A stretch of 64,000 nt of DNA from Hibiscus mutabilis (GCA_019671005.1 JAGYYJ010001692.1:1-64000); one strand, 5' to 3'; positions 11,991 through 24,093 are shown, numbered from the stretch's first letter. Numbers and translations: made by a program. The notes: generated by a model not told the origin, from the sequence alone.

Positions 11991-12607
11991 GACCCAGCTG
12001 CAACACCGACGAAGAGACAGGGTCTACAAAATTCGATCCAGCTGCAACACTGACGAGGAGGCAAGACCGATAGGTGAAAGTTCTGATGTCTGATCCAGCT
12101 ACAACTCTGACGAAGAGGCAAGATCAGAAAACTGACAAATTTTCTCTTTTTTTTTCTCTCTTTTTTTGTTTCTTTTTTCTCTGCTTTTGTTTCTTTTTTC
12201 ATATTTTCTCTTTTTTCTCTTTTTTTCTTTTTTGATTTTTTCTTACAACATTGATAAAATTTGAAAGTTGGTGAATTTTGACCAAGCTACAACACCGACG
12301 AAGAGGCATGGTCTAAAGTTAGTAATGTTGATCCAGCTACAACACCGACGAAGAGGCAGGATCAAGAGTTAGTGAATTTGGTCTAGCTACAACACCGACG
12401 AAGAGGCAAGACCGGAAGTTAGTGAATTAGGTTCAGCTACAACACCGACGAAGAGGCAGAACCGAAAGTTAGATTTGACCAAGCTACAACACCGACGAAG
12501 AGGCAAGGTCTGAAGATTTGATCCAGCTACGACACCGACGAAGAGGCAGGATCGGATAGTTGTTCTTTTTTGTGATCAAGCTACGACTCTGACGAAGAGA
12601 CATGATC
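11991..12607 (+). repeat. Array A: ten 34-nt repeat units with covarying ends
   Basis: Ten units share a core beginning AGCTACAACACCGACGAAG. They start at about 11991, 12035, 12090, 12290, 12330, 12380, 12430, 12477, 12520 and 12574. A poly-pyrimidine tract at 12,138-12,245 separates units 3 and 4. The 4-7 bases before and after the core are complementary in nine of the ten units although the letters differ: GACCC/GGGTC, GACCA/TGGTC, GATCC/GGATC (twice), GGTCT/AGACC, GGTTC/GAACC, GACC/GGTC, GATCA/TGATC and TCTGATC/GATCAGA. Unit 2 (GATCC/AGACC) does not pair. No protein is evident. Confidence 0.85.
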
Positions 12608-12783
12608 AGAATTTGGTTGAAAGCTCATTTTTTTCATTTTTTGTTTTTATTTTATTTTTATTTTTATTTTTATTCTATTTTTCTTTGATTTTTTTTCTTT
12701 TTTTGATTTGTTTTCTAGCTACAGCATTAATAAAGAAAACTTGAAAATCAGTAAAGTTGGATCTATCAACGAAGAAACAGAAA

Positions 12784-13274
12784 TATTAACTGGAACCCTA
12801 CTACACCATCAGCGGATAAGTAGGACAACAACAACTGGGACCTAGCCACTCCATCACCGGAGGACTGGATCGGATAATGACGACATGGAATCGACTACAC
12901 CATCAGCGGAGAGCAGGATATGAGGGCGACAGGAGCTTGGACCAGGCCACTCCATCAGCGGAGGACTGGATTGGACAATGACGACCTGGAACCGGCTACA
13001 CCATCAGCGGAGAACAGGATCTGAGGACGACAGAAGCTTGAACCCGACCACTCCATCAGTGGAGGATTGGATTGGACAATGACGACCTGGAACCGGCTAC
13101 ACCATCAGCGGAGAGCAGGATCTGAGGACGACGGGAGCTTGGACCCGACCACTCCATCAGCGGAGGATTGGATTGGATAATGACGACCTAGAACCGGCTA
13201 CACTAACAACGGAGAGCAGGATCTGAGGACGACGACAGCTTGGACCCGGCCACTCCATCAGCGGAGAACCAGTC
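12784..13274 (+). repeat. Array B: about 100-bp tandem repeats
   Basis: Between four and five imperfect copies of a roughly 100-bp unit lie directly before the 3' LTR. Each unit holds two related half-motifs, one around GGCTACACCATCAGCGGAGA and one around CCACTCCATCAGCGGAGGA. The first half resembles the array A core, so both arrays may descend from one ancestral repeat. The last unit runs into the LTR at 13,275. Confidence 0.8.
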
Positions 13275-14482
13275 TGTAGCGATGTCCCTCTCGCTAAAAA
13301 AGGTGTTTTTTTATTATATTGGAAAATATTTTCTTTTGCGTGAGATTTTAGAAGAAACCCGTATTTTATTTAAAATGGAGTCGCCACCGGCCACTTAGGT
13401 AGGCCGAACACCGTAAAAAACCAGAGATTTCAAATTGATGGGTTCGGGAGTCGGTTACGGATGGGGAAGGATTAGTACCCCCACACCGCCCAAAATTGGT
13501 ACTTTAATAATTACCGCTTTATTAATATTAGACTTTCCGGATTAAAGTGACAATTAAATTAAAATCTGGTTATATGTGCGAGTAAATTTTAAAGTCCCCG
13601 TTATTCGAGAGTAAACGCCCAACCACTATCACTACGCTTGATACTGGCCCCGTTTACACTCGAATAAAAGGGCACCACATTGACAAAATATATGTTCGTT
13701 ATGCAAACAAAAAAAAACATGGCAAATATAAATAAATACATTGCGATAAAAATATGAATAAATACTAACATAATAAAATACTAATATAACATAAATAAAA
13801 TATTAATCTAAAACACATATACATAACTATTAATTTAACACATAAATAAAAACAAATCTAACATAAATAAAATACTAATCTAAAACATACATACATAAAT
13901 ATTAATCTAACTCATAAATAAAAATAAATCTAACATAAATAAAATATTAATATAAAACATAAATTTAAAACATACTAATCTAAAACATAGATAAACATAC
14001 AAATTAAAAACACAATTTTAAATTAACTACTACTTCATTAAATCATAAAAATTACAACATAAATAAAAAGAAAAGAAAATATACCTAACTAGGAGTTCGA
14101 ATGACGAACCCCGACTGAACCCCACCGAGATCTACCACGACTTCTCCAAAAAATTAACTAGACCGGACCCAAAATAGAACTCCGATCGAACCGGTTAGGA
14201 TGAGGGGACTGCCCCTTGGCCCTTGGGTAGCCGAGAGCACTGCTCTCTTATTTGGCCACCCCAGCCGATCCATTCTTCCATTTCCATTCCCCTTTGAATG
14301 CCTATTTATAGGCAATGTAAAGGGGTGAGGTGGGTGACGTGGAGCCTTGTGCTCCACTCCCCTTCCCCCTTTTTTATTATTATTATTTTTTTTATTTTTT
14401 AGTTTATTTTTTTTAAAGATTAATAATATTATTACAACAATACTAAAAATACTAAAAATTCGGACAAAAATGAGTGATTACA
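13275..14482 (+). repeat. 3' LTR of the non-autonomous element
   Basis: 1,208 bp, starting TGTAGCGATG and ending GATTACA, followed by the target duplication CTACT (14,483-14,487). It lacks the extra AT-rich subrepeat found in the 5' copy. Confidence 0.85.
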
Positions 14483-14487
14483 CTACT

Positions 14488-15790
14488 ATTTTAGAGATGG
14501 TCACAGCTGATAGAAACTGGAATTGGACTGCTTTCGATGCTGTAGTGCCACCTGATATTCTTCTATATATTGCGGCTATTAAGCCATCATTGTTCATGAA
14601 TGGGGTGAAGGTTCCGGGATAAAAGTGGGATCCTCTTAGGATATTCTCGGTCCGATCAGCATACGCTGTAAAGATTTCTAATACAATCAGAAATGTGGAT
14701 AAGGGGCTGGCATCTTATCTCCAAGTTCAAGGGCCGCGAGTTAGATACTTCCTATGGCTCGTTTATTGGGATAGAATTCTCACAAATGGTGAAAGGGTAC
14801 GACGACACCTGACTAATGATGCGAGTTGTCTATAGTGTAGGAGCTCATGTGAGTCTATCATTCACATCATGCAGGATTGTTCGACTGCAATTGTGGTTTG
14901 GTTAATGCTTATAAAACTAGACTTGATGGGTGAATTTTGCTCTTTGAGCTTGCATGAGTGGGTTGTGGCTAACTTGGTAATAATTGTCGGTTCCCTCTAA
15001 TTTTTGTGCACTGGACTTGATGTTTGGGTATGTAGTTTGGCAACTGTGGCTACAACGTAATAAAAGGGTTTTTGACCCTGAGTTTGTTGGTAATGAACCC
15101 GTTTTAGTGAGGAGTAGAAGACTGATGACAGGATAGGGTGGCATCGATATGTTCTTTTGCTGGCCATGTTGTTCGTGCTCAGGCTTGTCTGAGTCGATAG
15201 TTCCCCTGCTTGATGGTTGGGTAAAATTTAACAGACAGATCCTATCGTGTTGACCCGGTAGGTTCTACTTATGGTGGCATTATGCGCAACCATAGTGGTG
15301 AGTGGATCGTTGGATTTGCAAAGAGTATCGACATGTGTTTAGCTATTGAGGCAGAGCTGTGGGGTATTTACGAGAGCCTTCGCATTGCGTAGGATCTTGG
15401 TATTAGCTATCTTTGGGTTGAGGTCGACTGTACGAATACAATTCAAGTGATAAATAGAAGGGATACTTGTCCGAATCGGTCATCCCTTGTTCAGCACATC
15501 TGGGACTTGTTAGATAGATAGTGAGAGGTGAAGCTATCGTTTATTTTTCGCGAGAGCAACAAGGTTGTGGATGCTCTTGCTCGACTTGCATAGCTACTTT
15601 CATTTGGTTTCCATGAATTCGTTGATCCGCCTAGTTCTATTTTACAGTTTTTTCATTTAGACTCCTTGGGTTAGTCTCGCTCTGGACCTTGTTTTCATTC
15701 GAGGTTATTTGTTTGTTTATGTAAATACTATCAAGGGCACTCTTTTTCCTTCATTTAAACTTAGGGAGGCTTTTTAATAAGGCTCTTGAT
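14488..15790 (+). mobile_element. L1-type LINE, distal part: zf-RVT and RNase H (broken)
   Basis: This continues the LINE interrupted at 10,468. A zf-RVT-like region at about 14,740-14,900 reads FLWLVYWDRILTNGERVRRH, then a CxxC and HIMQDC pattern with one in-frame stop. An RNase H domain of the plant LINE type follows at about 15,240-15,600, with acidic residues in AIEAELWG, VEVDC and VVDALARLA. Stops at several tryptophan-like positions show decay. No clear poly(A) tail or target duplication was found, so the 3' end is approximate. Confidence 0.75.
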
Positions 15791-15837
15791 CATTTTCTGA
15801 TGTGCTCGAATTCTTTAACCGTTTTTGCTTGCCAAGT

Positions 15838-16883
15838 GGAGGAGAAGTGGTAATTGAGTGATTGGTGGTGGAAGCAGTGAAAAAAATAAGACACAAAGAT
15901 TTTAGAGTGGTTTGAGCTTCTAACCAAGATCTACATTCACTACCTTAGTTTCCCCACTAAGAATTTCCAAATTCACTATTGAATTTCCTTCCTTTTTCCC
16001 GGGCTCAAGAGGAAACCCTTACAACACTAGACTTATACCCCAAAGTCTAGCTAACCCTTTTTTTACAAAAGAGAAAAGAAAGCAAACAAAGAAATCCTCA
16101 CTAGGTAGATTGTTTGCACAATTAAGCTCACTCACCCAAGCCTAATACACTTGAACATACATTGACAATTTAGCTCACACGTGTTTGTCTATGAAGAAAA
16201 TGACAATTTAAGTACAAAGACACTTTTCTAAATCATTGAGATGTTGGCATTAAGATCATTTCTTAATCAAAGGATTGTTGACTTGATGATCATTAGTTGT
16301 TGTTGAAGCTTGATGGTCCCTTTTATACTCTCAAATGAGTTCCTAGCCGTTAGAGACCATTGAGATTAGATTAGAGCCGTTGGAGATTAATTTCCATGCT
16401 GAATTTCCTTTTCTAGAGCCTTCGGATCGCGGGTGTGCGTATCGACACACTCCTTCTTATAGAAATAGCCGTTGTGCTATGATCAGCCTGCGCGTATCGG
16501 GTGTATGTATCGTATCGGTACGTCCTGTCATGGAAATAGCTATTGGGGTAGTTAAAACATAGGGGTATCGATACGCCTTAATGCGTAACGATATGACCCC
16601 CTCCGTATCTATACGAATAATCCTATACCAATATGGATTTTCAATTCTGAAATTTTCCTGTAGCTGAAACCCTAATAGATATTGATACGGTTGAGGCCGT
16701 ATCGGTACGGGCCTTAAGAAATCTCAGGTTTAGCTATTTAAAAACGTTTTGAATCCTTCCAAAAACATTTGAAAACACATGAAACATATTTTCAAGTTGT
16801 TTTGACTTAAAATCATTTTTGAAATCTTTTCAATTTAGTCTAAAAATATTTTTTTAATTATTATATCAAAACAAATATCCTAA
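15838..16883. mobile_element. Probable LTR-retrotransposon LTR fragment
   Basis: There is no coding potential. The stretch AGAGTGGTTTGAGCTTCTAA near 15,906 resembles LTR termini I know from plant copia-type elements, and the region ends with ATATCCTAACA near 16,883. Between 16,430 and 16,720 it is rich in CGTATCGGTACG-like motifs, also seen in the gypsy LTRs of this window. No opposite terminus or target duplication was identified, so this stays tentative. Confidence 0.35.
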
Positions 16884-18656
16884 CATATTCCTCTATTAAT
16901 AAAAAAAAATCGTCCTCTTGTATATTATTCTAATAAATATTTAAAAATTCAATATGAATAATATTTCATGACATGTTATTGAACCTTTGATAAGGTTGAT
17001 AAAAATTGAGATCTTAATTTTTTAATGACGAAGGTGTATGATTTAAAAAAAAACATATATGAAATTATTATCACGTGTCTCACTAAAAATACCTATAAAT
17101 TGTATATTTCAATTACCTTCGATTCTCACATTACATAAATTATGTTTAAATCTCATATTATATACGATTCTCTCTAAGTATATTTCAATTATTAATACAA
17201 ATGTCCTGTAAAATAATTAATTTTAATTATAATATGTTCCGATATATAATATTTATAATTTTCATTTTATTTTACATGTGTAACTCGGATATGAACTGTA
17301 ATATTTCATGGCATGTTATAATTTGGACAGTTCACATCTCTATCTATCTCTCTCTATATATGAAAAAGACATATTTTGTACGATTATGGGGAAGTTACCC
17401 ATCTGTCAAACATTCCTTAGCTAAAAGATTAAAAAAAAGATCTTTTCTTTCCTTTAATAGAACGAAGAAGAAGACGAACCCAAGTGCCCTGGAATTAATC
17501 TTCTGCCAGTCAAACACCAAGCTATTGCTTTTGTTTCCGTGCAACCAGGTTCTCTCTTCCTCCCTCTTCTTCCCCCTTAAAGTCTTTCAAATTCCCAAAA
17601 CGATAAAAAAAGGAGCTTTTTGGTTTTTTGTCTTTTATTGCCCTCCATTTTGTGTTGTTTGTAGGTGAAAATGTAATCTCTTTTCTCTTTCAAGTTTGAT
17701 TTTTTTTCTCTGGATCGCATATTTTGTTTTCTGTTAATGGGTTAGGGTTTAATTTATTGTCTCAACGTGTTTGGTGTTTGATCGGAAAAATGATATTCGG
17801 CATAGGGTTCCTTTTTTGTGTGTGTTTTCTGACTTTTTTTCATGCCATCGCGATTCTCTAGGGCTTTGTTGGTTCAGATCGTGGAATTGATCTATTATTG
17901 TTTGGTTATGGTAAAGATGATGAGTTTCTTAATTTTTCAAGTGGGGAACCATGGTTTTTTAAAGAATGAGGAATTTTGCAAAATTCAATTTGGTATGAGC
18001 CATGAGGTACTGACATTTGATGGAGCAAATTCGTGTTTTTGGGTGCTCAAAGAAACTTAATAAAGTTAAATTGAAGATATGGGTAGGAATTAGGAAATTT
18101 TTTTGATGTTGCAAGAGTCATGGTAGCCATCTCTAAGCAAGTGATGCTTGATTAAGTGGGATCACCTGTTTGTTTTATTTTCATGCCGGGTTTGAAAAAC
18201 ATTATTTAGGTTGGTTCTGTTGTCGTGTTAGATGTAAGATGTTCTCATAGCATCTTTAACTAGCATGATCCGAATGAAATGGTTCGACTGGATGAAGACA
18301 TAGTTATTACTTACTATCTTCATTGATAATGATACTAGATTTTGGAAGTTAGCAACCAATGAGAGCTAGAATCTTCTCAGGGCATGCAATTCTTATCTTA
18401 TATAGAGTCTAATCTTGCCAGGGCATGCAATCAATGAGAGCTAGTACCATTGGGAGGTTTGCATCTTTTTCTGTTGGCGGAGTGTGGGTTTGGGTTTTTA
18501 GCAAGCATCTTGTTGCCCTTCTTGCTTTGCAATCCATTGATTTTGTTACAATGGTGTGTTCTGTTAGCATTTTTGTTGTTTGTGTTTTTGGTTACAAGTT
18601 TATATGCCATTAAGCCTTCATGTTCTGATTCCTAGTTTCATAAATTTGGAAAGGGC
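16884..18656 (+). other. Intergenic DNA and likely promoter/5' leader of the coiled-coil gene
   Basis: AT-rich to about 17,400, then a pyrimidine-rich stretch (17,520-17,720) typical of plant 5' leaders. A probable leader intron ends at TTCCTAG, about 20 bases before the ATG at 18,657. The leader exon and its donor cannot be fixed without transcripts. The other small ORFs here have no recognisable product. Confidence 0.4.
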
Positions 18657-20220
18657 ATGGCAGCCGACGACAATCTGGACTTGTCAACTCTGCAGTCTCA
18701 GCTTAGTGAAACTCATGAACTTTGGAAGCAGGAGATTGAAAAACGCCAAGGCCAAGTAGATGTGTTACAAGCCAAAATTATTGAGGTAAAGGCTTGCATA
18801 GAGGGGTCAGAGGAGGAGTCGAAGAAGGAGTTAGATGTTCTTTGGGGAAGGGTGAAAACTACAGCAACTTTATTGACTTACCTGAAATCTAAAGCAAGAG
18901 TAATGGCTGTTCCTGATTTAGCCCATAAATCATGTGGCATCAAAGTATTGGAAGGGGTGGGAATTGTGGATAAAGAAGGTACACCTCTATCTGGCTGGTC
19001 AAGGAGTGTTGATCTCCCTTCATTTGATTGTTTGGATGATGAAACATGGATCGGAATTAGTAGACAGCAAGGTTCTTTGGATGAAAAAGATGGAGCCTAT
19101 ATTGGAGAGTTAATCAAGTCTGTGCAAATGGTCACGGATGTAATGGAAGTCCTTGTTAAGAGGGTCATCATGGCGGAATCTGAAACTGCTCTTGAGAAAG
19201 AAAAGGTAACTTTAGGTCAAGAAGAAATTAAAAAGAAGGCTGTTCAAATTGAGAATATGTCTATAAAGTTAGAAGAGATGGAAAAGTTTGCTCTGGGTAC
19301 AAATAACATTCTTAATGAAATGAGGCAGAGGGTTGAGGACTTGGTCGAAGAAACATCTAGACAGAGGCAACGAGCTGCAGAAAATGAACAGGAGCTTTCT
19401 CGTGTGAAGCAGGATTTTGAGTCCCTGAAATCTTATGTTAGTAGTCTCATTAGTGTAAGAGAAACGCTTCTTTCATCGGAGAAGCAATTTCAAACCATTG
19501 AGAGGCTCTTTGAACGGTCAGTATGATCTTTGAGTTCTGTGATCTCCTTGACTTCACTTAACTGTTTGAACCGTTTTCAGCATGCTGAGAAAATAATATG
19601 AACATTGTTCTTTTGGATATTCCTGCATCAGACCATACAAATTGTATCATTACTGCACTTGTTGGTAATTTGTATATTACTATACTTATTGGCAAGTTAT
19701 GACGTGGATCTGTCTTTGCGTCATTGCTTTTCAACCATCAATGATGTGTTTGCTTGAAGCTAAGTAGCCTATTCTCATGCTGTTTTTCTACTACCGAGGA
19801 GTCCTATTTTTTTGGCTAGTGTTGCAATTTTAGGACATGTAATTATAGTCATGAATTTGATTGGAAATGCATGATAGTGGCAACTGTTTTCATACGTACA
19901 AAACTGCATTTTGCATCCAGATAGATGGGTGGATGTGCTTGGAAGTGGTTGTTCAACAATACTTTTATGTATCTTTCTTGTGAACAAGCTTCTTTCTAGT
20001 TGGTACCTTATTCATGGAATAACTGTTCGTACTGTTCTTAACCAGACTAGTTGCAAAGACAACACAGCTAGAGGGTGAGAAAAAGCAGAAAGAGATTGAA
20101 GTTCAAAAGCTTATGGAAGAGAATGTGAGGTTGACTGCACTTCTCGACAAGAAAGAAGCTCAGCTTGTGGCCATGAATGAACAATGCAAAGTAATGGCCT
20201 TAAATGCTTCAAATATCTGA
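18657..20220 (+). CDS. Plant coiled-coil protein, unknown function (2 coding exons, 344 aa)
   Basis: Coding exon 1 is 18,657-19,516 and coding exon 2 is 20,046-20,220. The donor is GAACG|GTCAGT and the acceptor CCAG|ACTAG, and joining keeps the frame through ...ERLFERLVAKTTQLEG. The protein is acidic and highly charged, with heptad-like stretches at residues of about 5-60 and 175-340, which predicts long coiled coils. A less charged middle segment (about 80-150) includes WSRSVDLPSFDCLDDETW. There is no signal peptide or membrane segment. The start follows a leader acceptor and opens MAADDNLDL. I do not recognise the family; a cytoskeletal or scaffold role would be a guess. Exon 2 ends with a possible donor (TGCAAA|GTAATG) just before its stop, so another C-terminus may exist. 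Confidence 0.8.
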
Positions 20221-20805
20221 ACCAGCTCACTCACTCTATTGCCTGTTGGATTGTAGTTCCTGGTGCTTTGTTCCAGCTGGCTCGACAACCAGCCAGTGAA
20301 CTGTGAGGTGGTACTAGTTGTGCTCTATATAGGCAAATTTGTTGTGGATACTTCCTTAAAAGTTTAACACAACGAAGAGTGCAGGGAACTTAAGTTAATG
20401 CCATTGCTTTGATTTCAAAATATCGAACCATTTAGTGTGTGAATGCATATTGTTGTGCTATTATAACACGAATCTGGTGTATTAATGAAGATGTCTAAAA
20501 TGTCCATCTTTTCTATTGGGGTTCCAATTTCTCAATGTTTTTCATTTCAACTTAAAATCATAGTGCTATGCAGAAACACAAGATCTTTTCTTTTTCTATG
20601 TATCGTACTTGGTAACCAGCAATCTAGGTCATGCCTTCGGGTCTACTCCATAAGCTTTTGGCCCGACTTAAGGCTTTTATGTATCACTATATATATGCAT
20701 GTCTGATTTAGTCATTTTATGTTAAGATCCTCTTATCTTTCATGAACTTGTGGTACACTATCTTTTGACATTTTATAACCCCATATCGTTAAACTGAGAA
20801 GATAG

Positions 20806-20982
20806 TTGACTGTTACTGATAGGATACCTCGACCACTGAAGACTAGCCTCCAGTTACGAAATGTAGATGATCATGATAGTTTACTATTGGAGTTCACTAG
20901 TCAAGTTGATATTGGGGAACACAAATTGAACTCTGATAGAACATGTAAAGATGTGGATATCAGCTGTCTACCTTCTTTATAG
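20806..20982 (+). other. Possible alternative terminal exon of the coiled-coil gene
   Basis: If exon 2 is spliced at TGCAAA|GTAATG (phase 0), an acceptor at GATAG|TTGAC (20,805/20,806) gives an open 58-codon tail, LTVTDRIPRPLKTSLQL and onward, ending at TAG 20,980-20,982. The tail is polar and looks protein-like. The acceptor has a weak polypyrimidine tract, so this is only a candidate. Confidence 0.3.
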
Positions 20983-21860
20983 AAATAAATAACGAATCGA
21001 ATTGCCATTGTTGTTCATACTATGATGATACATTTAGCCTTTGCTTTCCATGTGGGTCTCAACAATGCTTTTACATGCGTTCCAGTTCGGTTGTATCTGT
21101 TTGTCTGGGTCCACATGCCGGATTCGAGTTCTCTGATTCGTATCAGTAAAGAAATCTTTAGACTATAGTCTTTCCTTGACCTATAAAATGTAAGGATGAA
21201 ACAAATGATGATAGATTAGAACATAAGACTAATGTCCCATTTGTTTTATCCATCACAGACTGAATAAATATTATTAGCTTTATTGTACCTGGAAGATGGT
21301 ATGAGCAGGGGTTTAAACAGTGGCGGAAACGGCCAATGCCGCTGTCGTTGTTTTAGCTTTCATTGTAATCGATATTCATCACGAGTAACAGTGATTGCGT
21401 ATGGTCATATCACTTGGAAATTCAAAGCAATGAAGTTAGCCATGATCTTATCACAGATTTGTTCTGGGTTTGGCATGCAAGATTACATGTTTGCTAGCTG
21501 TTTCGAAAGGGAATATAGAGAAAGAAGGGAACTTTAAGAAGACAGATAAGATCGGTCTGTAACTATTTAAGGCCAGTTTTGGCACTTGAAACATGAGGAA
21601 TATCTAGCATGTTAGAACAAATGAAAGGCTGCTATACTTTGATAATCCTGTATTTAGATTATAAGCACATGGGCAGCCCCAAAGTGTTGGAGAGTTCTAT
21701 ATGAACTTCACAACACTAAATTTATGCCCCCATATGCTTGAGTTACACTCGGTCTTAGACCTTAAACCTTGTCACCTGATGTTTTAATACTCGGTCGGTC
21801 GGTGGTCGATACAGTGAGAGTACAGTTTTCTATCCAACTAAGCTAACCTTGCGAGTAATT
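20983..21860. other. Intergenic, nothing recognised
   Basis: Probably downstream sequence of the coiled-coil gene. Short ORFs have no recognisable motif, and no repeat ends were identified. Confidence 0.4.
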
Positions 21861-22503
21861 TGGGGGTGTTCATTCCCGGCTACCTGGTTCTTTTGGGTAC
21901 CTGTTATTTCGGATAATGGGTACCCGGTTTAAATTTTTATTTATTTATTTTTTAAATTTAAAAGTTTTAAAAAATTACATAATAAATATATAAAATTTAA
22001 AAGTTCATAATACATAATTCAAACATAAAAATTAGTGATGTGAAATTAATTTTAAGATGAAATATTTGGATATATATGTATATATATATTAAAGTTTATC
22101 ACCAAAAAGACATTAAAAATATTAATCTCGTTTTCTCTTTCGAATCCTGATATGTGAATGTAATACCTCTATTTAATCAAAAAATATATTTGAAAAATTT
22201 AAAACTTAAAAGTACATAATACAAACATAGTTACATAGAAATAATCTAGAGATTTAAATATAGTTTTAGGTAAAAAATTAAAAACTTAAAATAAAAATAT
22301 AATTTAAAACAAAAAAATAAATATATTAAAAGTACGAGGTTAGGTCGGGTACCCGGTTAAAAAAATTAGCCTAAACCCAATCCAGATACCCCAAAAATTC
22401 TCAAGTCGGATATCCATCATGATCGAATAATTTTTTAAAAAATTATCCGATTTTTTAAGTTCATGCCGTCCAGTCAATGGTCAAATATTTTTAAACACCC
22501 CCA
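21861..22503. mobile_element. hAT-like non-autonomous element
   Basis: The left end TGGGGGTGTTCA is inverted at the right end as TTAAACACCCCCA. Subterminal GGGTACCCGGTTTAA and GGGTACCCGGTTAAA copies occur near both ends. The 643-bp interior is AT-rich without coding capacity. The 8-bp flanks (GAGTAATT and GCGTGTAC) do not match well, so the target duplication is decayed or the ends are off by a few bases. Confidence 0.55.
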
Positions 22504-23846
22504 GCGTGTACGCTGATAATGGAATCTTTAAGATCTATGATGTGGTTTCTTGTTGCTCTTTGAGTGGATGAAATGTAGGGCCGAATACAATGAAAAGAAA
22601 AAAAGTAAATTACACCCGTGTTCATTTAATTACGGATGACTTCTTCTTTTGGTCACTCAAAATTAAATGATTAACATAATTATAATGCCGCACCTTTAAG
22701 ATTTGGTATAATTCACAAATAGAGTGGTCAATTGTTACACATTTATTAATTTGGTTTTGATCTTAAAAATTTTAATACTCAGTGTTTATAAGATTCAATT
22801 TGATCCTAAAGTTACTATCTTTTTCATCTGGGCATTTAAAATATTTTTGGGTCAAAGTATGTACCTAAAGCATATCATATTTTTTATCTAGATTCTTAAA
22901 AGTTGACATGTGACGTTGATTAAAAAATATTTTAGGCATCTAGATGAAAAATATGGTATACTTCAAGTACATATTTTGAGAAAAAATATTTTAGGTACCT
23001 AGATGAAAAAATTGTATAGGTTAAATACTTATTAGGGATATAAACAAAGACAAAACTATATGTAATGTGGGAGGGGTTGTTGTCCCTTCCAAAAATTTTG
23101 ACATAATGACATTTTAGGTCCCTTTTAGTTTAAATATTAGTTAAATAAGGTCTTTGCCCTTCTCAATGTTTAGTTTTAAAGGCTTAATAGACTATTTTCC
23201 CTCTCAATATTTGATCATAGTTATGTCCCTGTATATAAACCTAAAAATTTGTAAAGTTTAAGGATAAAATTCAAATATTTTTATCCCTAAACGAAGATAT
23301 GAAACTAGCTAACATTGCATGCATTAAATCCTACTACAGAGTATAAGGTCATGCAAGGTTTTACTGAATAGGCTCTGAAGAACTCATATCTCCATTTCAA
23401 AGATTGTTCTTCGTTATAAAAAAAAATATATAATTACCTTATGATCCTCAAGTTTATAGTAATTTTATAGTATAAAATTAAAATAGTTTGTTATTATCAT
23501 TTTTCTGAGTACAATATCAGTATATTATTATCAAAAATTAGTAGTGTTTTCTTTAGATATTAATTAACATTATTATAAAATTATAACACAATGCTAGTGC
23601 GACACAACCTAAAAATAAATTACTTTATTGATTGATAGAGTGCGAAATTATTTCTTTCTTTTTCATTTACTTTTCGTCAGATCAGAATAAGCCATGTATA
23701 TGTATATATATATATATACCACAAGAGACAAATGGTGGAAAACTTGAGAAGCAAAAACAGTGAAAAAATGGACCCATCTTTGTCCTTAGGAGAGGCAACA
23801 AAGATGGCTAACCTGCACTTACATACAGCCATCTCATCTCCGAGCA
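22504..23846. other. AT-rich intergenic with a diffuse inverted repeat
   Basis: No gene seen. TTTTTCATCTGGGCATTTAA (about 22,830) and its diverged inverse near 22,920-22,950 and 22,980-23,010 suggest remains of a foldback element. A short (TA)n run lies near 23,698-23,716. Confidence 0.35.
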
Positions 23847-23847
23847 G

Positions 23848-24093
23848 TAGCGGAGCCACATTCAAAGTTGGTCAATTGATCCCACTTGATTTGTTAGGTA
23901 TAAAATTTTCAATAAGTTAAGTAGAGTTTTTAAAGCGTTAATATAAAATTTATCGCACAAAATTTTAGAATTGACCGCACTTAATTTATTGAGGTATGAA
24001 GTCAATAATATTTATTATAATAGTATAAAAATTCTCGTATTTTATATTTTACTCTAACTTCAGTATCTGAAAATCTTCACTCAGCCACCGATT
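23848..24093. mobile_element. Possible MITE just upstream of the SAUR promoter
   Basis: GTAGCGGAGCCACA at the left is roughly inverted at the right (CTCAGCCACCGATTAC). The interior is AT-rich without ORFs. The right end lies about 80 bp before the SAUR TATA box. Terminal similarity is imperfect and no target duplication is clear. Confidence 0.35.

Larger units (their letters stand above)
10469..14482 (+). mobile_element. Non-autonomous LTR retrotransposon (Tat/Ogre-like LTRs) inserted in the LINE
   Basis: Two direct repeats of about 1.2 kb (10,469-11,709 and 13,275-14,482) begin TGTAGCGATG and end GTGATTACA. They flank a 1,565-bp interior. The 5-bp target duplication CTACT is present at 10,464-10,468 and 14,483-14,487, and the LINE reading resumes after it. 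The interior has no gag or pol motif, only tandem arrays. From memory, the block around GGGTTCGGGAGTCGGTTACG and TTGCCCCTCTTTG just after the LTR resemble Tat/Ogre elements, which often carry tandem repeats in their untranslated region. The family assignment is an inference. A large 3' LTR-adjacent purine tract was not seen. Confidence 0.85.

Noticed and set aside
11978..12202. Lys/Glu-rich minus-strand ORF
   Set aside because: It is the complement of a poly-pyrimidine tract in the repeat array.
11991..12607. CRISPR-like array (regular repeats with spacers)
   Set aside because: This is plant nuclear DNA, the spacers are partly similar AT-rich filler, and the array lies inside an LTR element; no cas genes.
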